A stretch of 64,000 nt of DNA from Massariosphaeria phaeospora (Eukaryota > Ascomycota > Dothideomycetes > Pleosporales), in assembly GCA_011032825.1 (NCBI GenBank), contig JAADJZ010000011.1:372001-436000 (forward strand). Reading direction: 5' to 3'. Shown here piece by piece: positions 44,515 to 53,983 of this stretch (positions are counted from its first letter, which is position 1; every line of letters begins with the position of its first letter). The notes beneath the pieces are model-generated. The model worked only from the letters and a program-made list of their open reading frames with translations, did no database searches and was not told the DNA's origin. The translations under genes and the position numbers were made by a program.

Positions 44515-47117
44515 ATGTCAACAGAAGCGCAAGAAGATTGTTTGACACGAGATAGCGAAACTGCGCGTCAAATCTCCGTAGAAAGAGTACCGGAAATGGG
44601 ACAACCGCGCCTCGGGAGAGGACAACGGAGTAGTGGAGCATCGCATCACATTCTCAACGGAAACGCTGGCGCAGATTCGGGGATGTTCCGAGACAACTAC
44701 CAGACAGATATGAGTCCAGAAGGAAAGCCGTCACGAAACCCTCGCAGATACTCTCACCATGACGATGTAGCGGTGTCCGCGGAGACCAAGGCACGCTGGG
44801 AGATGTTGCGGGTACTGGCAGGCGTCCGCAATACATCTACCGAAGTCACGAAAGACGACACCTCAACTCTGGATAGCAGAGCGGCAAGCTTGCGGCGTTC
44901 TGGCTCCGGTCTTAGCAGAAGTCTGTCCGGGAGAAGGGCGCGATCGCATGATATTGATAGCGAAAGACATGCGCCTGGACTTCGACCATTATTGCTGGTG
45001 AAGAAAAACTCGATAAAGGGTTCAACCATGACGGACCGCATGAACAGTAGCAACGAAACCACTACGCATCCAACTTTGCCTCAAATAAAGGACATGACTA
45101 GCTCGAGACCCCTGACGCATGAGATCCCCGCCTCATTGCGAGCGGGAAACCATTCACTACCATTTCAACCAAATCCAGGAATGGCAAATTCAAATCCCCA
45201 AAGTTACGGAATGTCTCCTGCACAGTTCAATCGACCGCCTAGCAATGATACAAGGCCACTCCCTCCACAAAGTCGGCCTCAAATGCCCGCCCAGGTCATG
45301 CCGCAGAGTCACCAGGCTACGGTCCAGAACCCAAGATCAGATGCTCAAGCACCTTCATGTCGACCAATTACAGTGCATCAAGCACCCAGTGTTGTGGAAA
45401 CGCATGTACCTCAAAACAGACCACTTCAACCTGCGCAGCAATACTTTATCAATCCAGGCAAACCCCAGACACCTCTAGGTCAGCCATCTCCTGTATTTCA
45501 GCAGCCTGCCATCCAGCCACGTCCCGCTCAACCACCTCCTGTATTTCAGCAGCCTGCCATTCAGCCACGTCCCGCTCAACCACCGCTTGTTCCGCAACAC
45601 CCGCCCACTCAGACACCGCCATTGCACCAACAAGAATATCCGCGCCCCAATCCAAGACCCAACCCATCGCAAAGCCAAACCCAATCTCTCCATCCGCCTC
45701 AGCAAAGTGCAGTACCCCCAGCCACACAACCCGACGCTAGGCCAATCCAAGGCCAGCCACTGCCATTATCGCATCAAGGGGCGCAGCCTTCTGTCCCTCG
45801 GCCTAGTGCCCAACTAACTCAAGGCCGACCGCTTCCTCCTTCGCATCAAGGAAGCCTCCCCGCAACTGCTAGGCTCAGTAGTCAGCCGACTGCAAAACCT
45901 AATGGGCAGCAAAGTGCAATGCCCGGTGTCCATCCGGCTGCGCGACCAGTTAGCCAACAACCTCTGAGACTCAGTGGCCAACAGGCTCCGAGACCCAGTG
46001 TTCAGCAGCCACAAAGTCGACCTCCCATTCCTCAGTTACCTCAGTCTCAGAGACCGAACGCTCACGCACCGCCAGTTGGCACCAGTGGCCCACAGCCTCA
46101 GATGCCAGCACAAAGTCAGCAGCGGATGTCTAATTCCAACTCCAGTAGTCACAGACCTCTTGGCGAGCTTTCAAGTCACTCAGGACTTGGTAATACATTA
46201 CCTGTTGTTCATCTGCCGCGACAACAGCCTCATCATGTTCCAGTGTCCGTGCCGCATGCATCAACACCGCAGCATGCCACTCTTCCACGGCAGCAACAAC
46301 AACAGCAGCCTCAGCAAGGGCCTGTGACTCATACCGCTATCGCGCAGCATGTCATACCTCTGAGGCTATCCCAGAGACAATACCCAATTCCGCAACATCG
46401 ACACCCACAGCAAGAAGAGCAGCAGCAACATCGACCACAGCAACCACAGCAACCACAGCACGCACAGCAATACCAGTCACAAGTTGCACCTCCCGTCCCT
46501 GCTCCCCCAGCACTTCCATCCCAGATCCGACCTTCCAGTCCTCTCCGCAGACGCCACACCACAGCAACCTATCCACGCTCAACACCCCCTCCCCCTACCT
46601 TCTTGCCCCCTCAACCTCATCGCCCAATCAACCCCACCGATTCCGACGCGCCCACTAATATCAACCCCATCCTCCCCCCCACCGACATCCCCTCCACCTC
46701 CTCGAAAATCCACAACGAAGCCCCGCTCTTCGACCCCGCAACCGACATCTCCCGCCCCGACTCAGCGTCCAACCACACCGCACTCACACCGTCCGCGTCC
46801 ATGGCCACCGAACCTACCCGCGACGTCGCGCTCACGCCAGCGAGACTGCTCGAGATCCTGGGGGAGGGGCGCATACCGGAGGAGTTGTATGAGGAGGGTA
46901 CGGAGGCGCAGGCTAGTCTTACGACATGTAAGTGTTGACTCGAGTCTTTGTTGGAAGGGAGAAGATTGCTAACGGTGAGGTGTGCGTAGTGATGATGTAT
47001 GGGATGATGTGGTTCATGGAGTTTTACTATCCGGTGGGTGCAGATGGGAAGGAGGAGAAATTGAGGAGTATGTTGCCGTTTGAGGAGTGGTGTGAAAGGC
47101 GGGGGCTGGCGCTTTAG
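44515..47117 (+). CDS. Large Pro/Gln-rich disordered protein
   Basis: Two exons, 44515-46927 and 46990-47117, 846 residues. The first 180 residues are charged and Ser/Arg-rich (SLSRRSGSGLSRSLSGRRARS-like). From about 240 to 700 it is Pro/Gln/Ser-rich with repeats (PVFQQPAIQPRPAQPP twice) and Gln/His runs. The last 60 residues, spanning the splice, look structured: LTPARLLEILGEGRIPEELYEEG, then LMMYGMMWFMEFYYPVGADG and LPFEEWCERRGLAL. This end is the likely conserved domain, but I cannot name it. The 62-bp intron has GTAAGT and a GCTAAC branch. The ATG at 44515 is the first in the frame after the upstream TGA. Confidence 0.75.
45488..45583 (+). repeat. 48-bp tandem duplication in coding sequence
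   Basis: Units 45488-45535 and 45536-45583 differ at one position (ATCCAG against ATTCAG), so the duplication is recent or kept uniform. It encodes two copies of PVFQQPAIQPRPAQPP. Confidence 0.9.
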
Positions 47118-47731
47118 CGGTGCGAAGGATGAATCTGGACATCACGTTGTTCAAGCACTTATACTTAACTTATCTTCCCTGTGTCATGAGTAGATACATG
47201 TATGTAGCAGATGTGAGTAGATCACGTGGATGTGGTCACAGTAGATACCAACTCTAGTTAGATCAGTCCCCACTCTTTCCCAGTCAACTGGTTCCCAACA
47301 CATCTCAAATTCTGCATCCATCGCGCATCTCCCTTTCCCTGACCCCCAATTTTCTTCTCAATAATGGTGTTTCTAGAAGAGAGTTACCACACTCGTCGGT
47401 ACCGTTCTACTCAGATCGTCGATTACTGTAAAGTGAAACAAAAGAAGTTAGCGCATCTCTTGGTATATCTATCTTCATCAAATTCGTCACCCTGTATGCA
47501 AACAAGACAGATTATGATAACTAAAGACTAATTTCATTCATTGGTGAACAATGCCAAACTACAAAGGTCAACAACTACAATATACCTTCGAAAGGGACCA
47601 GACCAAGCTAATATCAGTCCTTCATCCTTTTCAGAAACGTTTTCCGATCCATGTAGTCTGTTTTGCGCCAAACTTACCCCTCAAGCCTATAATATTTTCT
47701 ATGTTTCCCTCTTCTATACACCGTAGACATG
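47118..47731. other. Intergenic, convergent 3' ends
   Basis: 614 bp between converging stops. Small ORFs at 47541-47751 are Phe/Pro-rich without recognisable features. Nothing else seen. Confidence 0.5.
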
Positions 47732-49081
47732 TCATATGGCGTACCGCTTGAACCCCGGCGGCGCCCCCCTTGGACGACTCGGCCTCGGCGGCGAGATCGA
47801 GCGATCCGTGATTCCGCTCACATGGCTCGGCGCCCGTCGCGAGGGCGGCTGGTCATGTGGCGTCATGCGCCCGGTGGACGTGTCATCATGACTCTGACGG
47901 GCGAATTCTTGGAGGCGCTGAGATGCCCTAGTCGCTTGGTGGTTTTGCCCTACTGGCTGCGGGACTATACGCGCCTCGCCTTCTTGCGGGATGCTATAGA
48001 ACGTCCCGGTGGAAGACGGAGGCGGTACCGGCCGAAATGAAGTTGAGTTAGGTTGGTGGCTCGGGCACAGGGTGTATACCGAGGACCCCGAAGACGAGTG
48101 TGCACTACGTGCCATATTGCGCAGATCTTCTGAGCGCATTGATTCCGTGGCTCTAGCGGCAGCGGCCGGTGAGACGTCTGCAGCCGTGGGAATTGGTGTC
48201 TGGCGCTGGGAAGGAACTCGCTTCGTCGCCTGCGGTGGTTTTGAAGACCGCGACGGTTTCTGGGAACCATGCTCTCTGGCTTTCGAGGCACGGTGGTCCC
48301 CGGCCTGAGCAAAGCCTTGGCCGTGAGTCTTCGACGACTCCCGACGGCTCTCGGGGTCTTTGGCTTGCGGCGTTCCAATATCCCGGCCCCGTCTATTCGG
48401 CTGTGCGTTCGCATGCTCTGGATGCATCGGCTGCGGTACCGACTGCGGCATCGCTGCCACCGGTGGCTGCCTCGTTTCGACTTTCACTTGCGGCTCCCGG
48501 TCCGCCCCAGCTCCAACCGGCACCTTAAACATCTGGCTCCTACTCTGGAGCAGATCTAAGCCCGTCGCCCCCCGCTCCGCAGCCGCCGACTCAATCATCT
48601 CTCTCGTGCCCGTTCGGAGTGACTTGGTCGTATACTGCGACTGGTACGGTGCCAGTCCCATGTAATAACACGTCACCAGCGTGGTAAGCAACTTCTTGTC
48701 CCGACTAGCCAAGTCCTCGCGGACAAAGTCGAAGACCTCCTGTTTTGGAATCTCCATCTTCTGTCGCTCAAGACGGGTAGCGTAGTTGTTGCGAATACGA
48801 TCAACCAAGTGGTTTTGAAGCTCGGGTAGGCCGAGCTGTGACGCTAGGTGCCACGTCTTGACGAAGTTCAGCATCTTCTCGCTGGACTGGATGATGGAGG
48901 TGAAGCAGTGATCGCCGTCAAGGTACTGAAGAATGCCTTCAAACGCACGGGGCTGCGTGTCAGGGAGATGAGAGCCGTCTTCAAGGTTCGCGAGGAAGGC
49001 GCAGTTGACTTGCGCACGGTGCGAAACGGCAAAGGCCCTCTGCCCCTGGCCGATGGTGACGTTGATTCTGCCGTCTGCCAT
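47732..49081 (-). CDS. BTB/POZ-like protein with disordered tail
   Basis: Single exon, 449 residues. Residues 1-100 follow the fungal BTB pattern: INVTIGQGQRAFAVSHRAQ (the strand and HR of the POZ core), then RAFEGILQYLDGDHC and KMLNFVKTWHLASQLGLPELQNHLVDRI, the final helices. A helical extension to about 180 follows, and the rest is disordered, rich in Ser, Arg, Gln and Pro, ending PRPSRPRGAPPGFKRYAI. Fungal BTB proteins of this kind mediate dimerisation or Cullin-3 adaptor roles; nothing in the tail identifies a partner. Confidence 0.82.
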   Translation of the reverse strand: MADGRINVTIGQGQRAFAVSHRAQVNCAFLANLEDGSHLPDTQPRAFEGILQYLDGDHCFTSIIQSSEKMLNFVKTWHLASQLGLPELQNHLVDRIRNNYATRLERQKMEIPKQEVFDFVREDLASRDKKLLTTLVTCYYMGLAPYQSQYTTKSLRTGTREMIESAAAERGATGLDLLQSRSQMFKVPVGAGADREPQVKVETRQPPVAAMPQSVPQPMHPEHANAQPNRRGRDIGTPQAKDPESRRESSKTHGQGFAQAGDHRASKAREHGSQKPSRSSKPPQATKRVPSQRQTPIPTAADVSPAAAARATESMRSEDLRNMARSAHSSSGSSVYTLCPSHQPNSTSFRPVPPPSSTGTFYSIPQEGEARIVPQPVGQNHQATRASQRLQEFARQSHDDTSTGRMTPHDQPPSRRAPSHVSGITDRSISPPRPSRPRGAPPGFKRYAI

Positions 49082-49659
49082 GGCTATGTATATGAGTTTT
49101 TTGGTTCTTCGAACTCGGAGGTGGTGGAGAAATATATCAAAAATTCCTTAGAGTCGTGAAAAGGGCAGCTTTTGTCTGTGGTGGAACCGGACTCGAAATA
49201 TAGTGCCTACTCCAGCGGTCTCGCAGTGCGGTGCAGTTGCCCCGTCGACCGTTGGGCTTAAAAGATCGAACCATTGTGCACGAATGGGTTACACAAGGAA
49301 CTATAAGCCTGCGTTGTTCTGGGAGGACCTTTAGCGACAACTCCATTGTGCTGCCTAATATAGCAAAATACAGATAGCTAGATCGCATATCAGCCCGGAG
49401 TTTTTAGAGGCGAAGGACGGAATGATTTATACTGTACCTCAACTGTGATTGTCGATTGCCCATACAAGTTAGACCTATCGCAACCGTCAAGCAGTTGAAA
49501 GCCCTCAAGACAAACCCCTACGTTTGACACGCAAGTATAATCGAATAACGATATTTACATTTCATAAACTAATATGTACAATGGAATAGAATAAAACACC
49601 CCAGTTTTACACAAACATGCACACAACAACAATACCTACCTTATCACGTAGCGAAGCGC
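49082..49659. other. Intergenic region
   Basis: 578 bp. Promoter side of the BTB-like gene on the left and 3' flank of the LPMO gene on the right. No ORF of note; A+T-rich from 49420 to 49640. Confidence 0.5.
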
Positions 49660-50604
49660 TTAAAAGAAAGCGCGAGCATGGCGGCGGAGCTTAGCAGCGT
49701 CGGTGGAGGACCCACCAGTAGTCTTGAACCAAGCGATGAACTGGTCAAGAGTGAAGGACTCGGGGAGACCGGCGCTGGAAGCCTGGAGCCAGGTGACGAA
49801 CTGGTCGAGGCCGAAAGTCTCGGGGAGGGTGGAGGTGCCGTTGCCACCGGTGGAAGGAATCGGCGTGGCAGAGGGCGTGGCAGAGGGCTTGGCCTCGACA
49901 GGGGTTGGGTCGGTGTTGTCCTTCGCAACTGCGGTTGCGGTTGGGGCAGCCGATGCTGATGAGGCCGGGGCAGACGCAAAAGGTGCAGATGCGGAAGGAG
50001 TAGCAGTGGGAGCAGAGCCAGAGCCGCCGACGGTGAAGTCGATGCAGGCCTCGTAAGTCTGGTCAACGGAACGGGCATCCCAGAACCACTGGATGACGCA
50101 GTCACCCGCAGTGGAGCACGCGCTGCCAATGTCGCTGGGGATAGTGATGTCGAATTTGGTCTGCTCGGCTGGGATAGATGCCGAGTTGGCTGCATACTCT
50201 TTCCAGCTGATGAGGGGCGCGCCGATAACGGATCCGGAGCTAGTCTTCACAATGGAGACGTTGGCAGTACCCGTGTGAGGGGCACGGATCTCGACGGTCA
50301 TGGGCACAACCTGTCCAGCGGTGTACTCGTGCACGTTATCCTTGTTGTCGTCAAACTGGTACCCCTTGCACTGCCAGACATTGCATGCCGCGGCGTCGAA
50401 GTCAGTCTGACCCTTGGCGACCTGGAGTTCACCCTGGACGTTTCCGTAGTTGTCTGAGTTCTGGTTGTTGAACATCTGTTGACCGCAAGCGGCGGACATG
50501 GCCGGACCAGGCATACGCGGCTTAGGGGTGAGTATGTAGCCGTGGCCGGCGACGGTCGAAACAAGGCCAGCGAGGCTGAGGGCGGCGGTGAAGGTCGACT
50601 TCAT
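49660..50604 (-). CDS. Secreted lytic polysaccharide monooxygenase (chitin-binding type 4 / AA16-like)
   Basis: Single exon, 314 residues. A 20-residue signal peptide ends in VAG, so mature H21 (HGYILTPKPR) becomes the N-terminal histidine of the copper brace, with H110 in IRAPHTGTANV as the second ligand. CGQQMFNNQNSDNYGN, VWQCKGYQFDDN and CVIQWFWDARSVDQTYEACIDF are strongly conserved in a fungal LPMO group that I assign to AA16 or a close relative. Oxidative cleavage of a polysaccharide is expected; cellulose or chitin cannot be decided here. After residue 190 comes a Ser/Thr/Pro/Ala linker and then two copies of a 20-residue motif (LPETFGLDQFVTWL, LPESFTLDQFIAWF at 260-298), followed by a basic tail. 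Confidence 0.88.
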   Translation of the reverse strand: MKSTFTAALSLAGLVSTVAGHGYILTPKPRMPGPAMSAACGQQMFNNQNSDNYGNVQGELQVAKGQTDFDAAACNVWQCKGYQFDDNKDNVHEYTAGQVVPMTVEIRAPHTGTANVSIVKTSSGSVIGAPLISWKEYAANSASIPAEQTKFDITIPSDIGSACSTAGDCVIQWFWDARSVDQTYEACIDFTVGGSGSAPTATPSASAPFASAPASSASAAPTATAVAKDNTDPTPVEAKPSATPSATPIPSTGGNGTSTLPETFGLDQFVTWLQASSAGLPESFTLDQFIAWFKTTGGSSTDAAKLRRHARAFF

Positions 50605-51558
50605 TGTTGCTGATGGTTGTTTGAGATGCTGGAAAGCGGTAGGTAGAGAGTGTGGGAAGCTAGCTTCGATGGAATGAATGAATGAGTGAACGTGTGGAAC
50701 GAATGTGAGGTCTCAGACCTAGATGCACAGAAAGAATGAAGAAGAGGAAAACCGTTGGGAGGATGAGGAGCGGCAAGAGAGAGGGGCGTGGCTATCTATA
50801 TAGCACTCACAGAATCGGCCATTTCCAAACACGCCTCCTTGTGGGCCGTGTCATTAAACGTTCGAAACAGGTGCCCCATGAGGCTTGTAGCCTTAGACTC
50901 ATAGGACTCGTCGCCTTATCCACTAAGATATAAAGCGTAAAGACGTTCTCGTTATCCACGTTGAGCATCGAATTAAACCACCAATCGCCCCGCTCCCTCG
51001 GCACCATCTCACCACCGATCCCACCACCAAACGGGGGCCCGAGAGCGCGTTTCCGTTCAGCGGCTCCTGTCAGATGTAGAGGCTTTTTAACCTGATCGCG
51101 ATATCTACGCGAGTAGTTGGTAGCCCCACGTGGCGCCGTGGACGTGGGTTGAAACGATCGGTCGACTGTGGGAGGTTTCATGTTTATGCTTGATTGGCGG
51201 GACGAGTAAGCGAGACGCCCGTGAACCGGGTAGAGACATTGCAGGGACTTGCCGTGCGTCAAGCATCACAGACGTGGGCGAGAGAGTGCGGTTTAAAGTT
51301 GTGGAGATGACGAGGCACGACGAGTGTTGACAAGAGTGATGAGGGGACCGCTGCCAGAACTCGGTGGGTAGGTGGCACTAAGCCGGATAGAGACTAGCCT
51401 CCACCTTTCTTCCAAGAGTTCCGAGGTCGTTCATTTCATCATTACCACCACTCTTATTATTATTGCTTACTTACAACTTCCCCATCCTAAGCAAGCAATT
51501 TCATCATCACGACTCCAACCACAACTCCAAGTGCAAAATATGTGATGCGAACGAAACC
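50605..51558. other. Intergenic region
   Basis: 954 bp between the LPMO start and the stop of the reductase gene. The LPMO promoter side has TATATAG on the minus strand near 50797-50803. A minus-strand ORF at 50807-51262 overlaps it and has no recognisable features. Confidence 0.45.
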
Positions 51559-52786
51559 CTACTCCTCAGCAATCCTCCACACCAACCTCTCCCCACTCGC
51601 CTCCTTCCCCCTCAACGCGCCCATCGCCTTCCGCGCCCTCTCCAACATCGTGTCCGCCTCAATAACCCTCGTCTTGTTCGGTTCCACAACGCCCTCCCTC
51701 AGCATCGTCGGCATGATGTCCGGCTGCAGATGGTACTTGAAGAACTCGTTCTGCGCAGCATCAATCAGTATCAACACCCACTCCAATGCAACTTGCGCTT
51801 GAAGACTGAGAGAGAAGCAATACTCACATTTTGATAGAAATGCGTGCGTACTCCTCGCACCTCCACACCCTCTGCCCACTCCGCACACCCTTGCACATCC
51901 ATGCCATACACCGGCCCCTCCGTCTCGCTCACATCGCGCACGATAACCGGTAGCAGCACCGCGACTCTCGCTCCGCGCTTCGCGATCTGAGCGATGGGCT
52001 TGACGCTCCCCTCGAGACTGCCAATGCAGTCCAGCACAAACCGCACTTTCTTCCCCTCTTTCTCTTCGATCTTTCTTACCGCGTCAACAGCCCCCGAATT
52101 TCTATAATCCACCGTCCACTTCGCCCCATAGCCGCGCAGTTTCTCGTGATGCTTCTCCGACGCCGTGACTGCGATGTTCGTGTACCCGTAGTACCGCAGT
52201 ATCTGCAGCGCATACTGCCCCACCGACGACGCGCCACCCCAGATCAACACTAGCGCATCGGCATCGTTGGGCACATACGCATTTGGCCGCGGCCACGGCA
52301 TCCCGAACCCCAAATCCGTGGTTCCCGCATGGAAAACCGTAACGAAGTTATTCGGCAGCGTCACCGCATCGCGCATGGCCACGCCTTCGGGAACCTACAG
52401 ACTTAATCAGCCTGGTTTCTTCACTCCTTTATCTCTTATATGATTGATCGACTCACCACTCCCCACTCCCACTCCTCCGCCAGCACAAACTCTTGATGCG
52501 CCTTGCTCTCCTGGCTCTTGAACGTGAACCCAAACACCCGGTCCCCGACTTTCAATCTCTTGACGTCGGGCCCGACAGCAACGACTGTGCCGGCCGCGCC
52601 GTCCCCTAGGATTTGCGGGTACTCGGCGAGCAACCCGCCATCAGTTATGTGCAGGTCGAGCGGCGTGGAGGCGGTCCAGTGGACCCGGACGAGGACCTGG
52701 GGACCAACTGGGATTGGGGTGGCCACGTGGATGAGGCTGAGGTGGGTGAGGGAGGATGTGGCGATGGCGGGATGGGTGGACGACAT
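51559..52786 (-). CDS. MDR-family enoyl/quinone reductase (zinc-less alcohol-dehydrogenase-like)
   Basis: Three exons, 52786-52457, 52394-51828 and 51780-51559, 372 residues. N-terminal GroES-like part: VLVRVHWTASTPLDLHITDGG, then LGDGAAGTVVAVGPDVKRLKVGDRVFGF. The NADPH-binding loop is GGASSVGQ (163-170), with VTASEKHHEKLRGYGA distinguishing NADPH use. The catalytic-zinc cysteine of alcohol dehydrogenases is absent. The arrangement matches trans-acting enoyl reductases of polyketide clusters and related fungal quinone reductases. No polyketide synthase lies in this window, so a general reductase is as likely. The last intron acceptor (GCATTGGAG) is the least certain splice site. Confidence 0.9.
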
Positions 52787-53388
52787 GGTGGGGTTGGCAG
52801 AGGGTTGCTGCGGGTGGGTAGGTTGGAATGGGTTGCGTAAAGTTGTTGCGAAGTACGACACGGAGCGAGAAGGCTGGGACGAAATGTAAGTACACGATCG
52901 ACCAACTTTCAGACATCGACAATGCCTCTTATACCTATTTTCCACTCCACTTTCACATTCACATTACAAATGTAGCCGTACGGAGGTCCAGAGAATGAGC
53001 CAATCCGATCACGCGCTAGCGAAATTTACCCTTTTCGGACACAATCCCGTGACCACGACAACATCAAGGTTTGGCAGACTGGACTACGCAGGCGCTGGGT
53101 AGATGGGGGATTTGTAAAAGGTGGCAGGGTTCCTGAGATTATGCTGTCAGCTTTACATGTCTTCATTGGGCGCGATACATGAATAGTCACGACCATTTTT
53201 GCGGAGAACTCGTGAAGCCAAGAGGCCAAGAGGCGTAAAAAATGTTGGAAATCCATTTTCTCGACTCTGGTTTCAGATGGCTACGTACTGAACAACATTC
53301 TTCCAGACCCAACTGCAATTACTTTTTTCCCACGCCAACGTCTCTCCATCGGATCAGACCCACGCATCTGTGACATGGAAGCGTAGAC
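52787..53388. other. Intergenic region
   Basis: 602 bp upstream of the reductase gene and downstream of the But2-like gene. No recognisable gene; ORFs here are short and shift frame. Confidence 0.5.
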
Positions 53389-53983
53389 TCACTCATACAA
53401 GTCATACGTAAGCCCATGGAGCGGGTCCTTCAACTCGAACCACATGATGCCGAAATCGCGCTCACTGCCCGGGTACAGTACATACTGGGTCGCCTGGCCC
53501 TGGGCACATTCGACCTCCCCGTCCGTGACATTCACATTGCCAGCTTGGTCGACGCTGAACGATGCTACATACGGGCCGTAGTTCTGGCGGTTGTTCCACG
53601 TGTCCCAGTGCTTCCAGATGGGGCGTTGGGTCAGCGTGGAGACGTTGAAGACGTAGGGTGCTTCGCCCCAGAGCTTCCAGGGCGCGCCGCGGGCGGGGTC
53701 CGCGTTCATGGTGAAGCCGAGGCGGCAGGTGCTGGCGACGTTGACAGCCACGTCGAAGCTGAACTCGGTGTGGACCTGGGGGTATGGGTTAGCGTGGTGC
53801 CGGAATTGGTTGGTATGGGGGTTTTATTACGGCGTGTTCGACGTCCGCAGTCTTTTGGGTGCCGAGTGGTTTGTCTCCGAGGCGTTCGTCGAGAGGGACC
53901 ATGAGAGAGGGGAAGATGCGTTGGGGGTTTTCCGCGAGGGCTTGGAGTCCGAAGAGGACCGGGATGAGGGTGAGGTAGCGCAT
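53389..53983 (-). CDS. Small secreted But2-like protein
   Basis: Two exons, 53983-53831 and 53775-53389 (55-bp intron with GCTAAC branch), 179 residues. The signal peptide is MRYLTLIPVLFGLQALA. The mature sequence starts with RIFPSLMVPLDERLGDKPLGTQ, the opening of the ubiquitin-3-binding-protein But2 C-terminal domain (PF09792) as found in many secreted fungal proteins. HTEFSFDVAV after the splice and CRLGF are also typical, but the usual end (a tryptophan/cysteine-rich strand) is altered to FELKDPLHGLTYDLYE. N-glycosylation sites at NVS and NVT. Expected to be extracellular; function of the family outside the nucleus is unknown. Confidence 0.78.
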
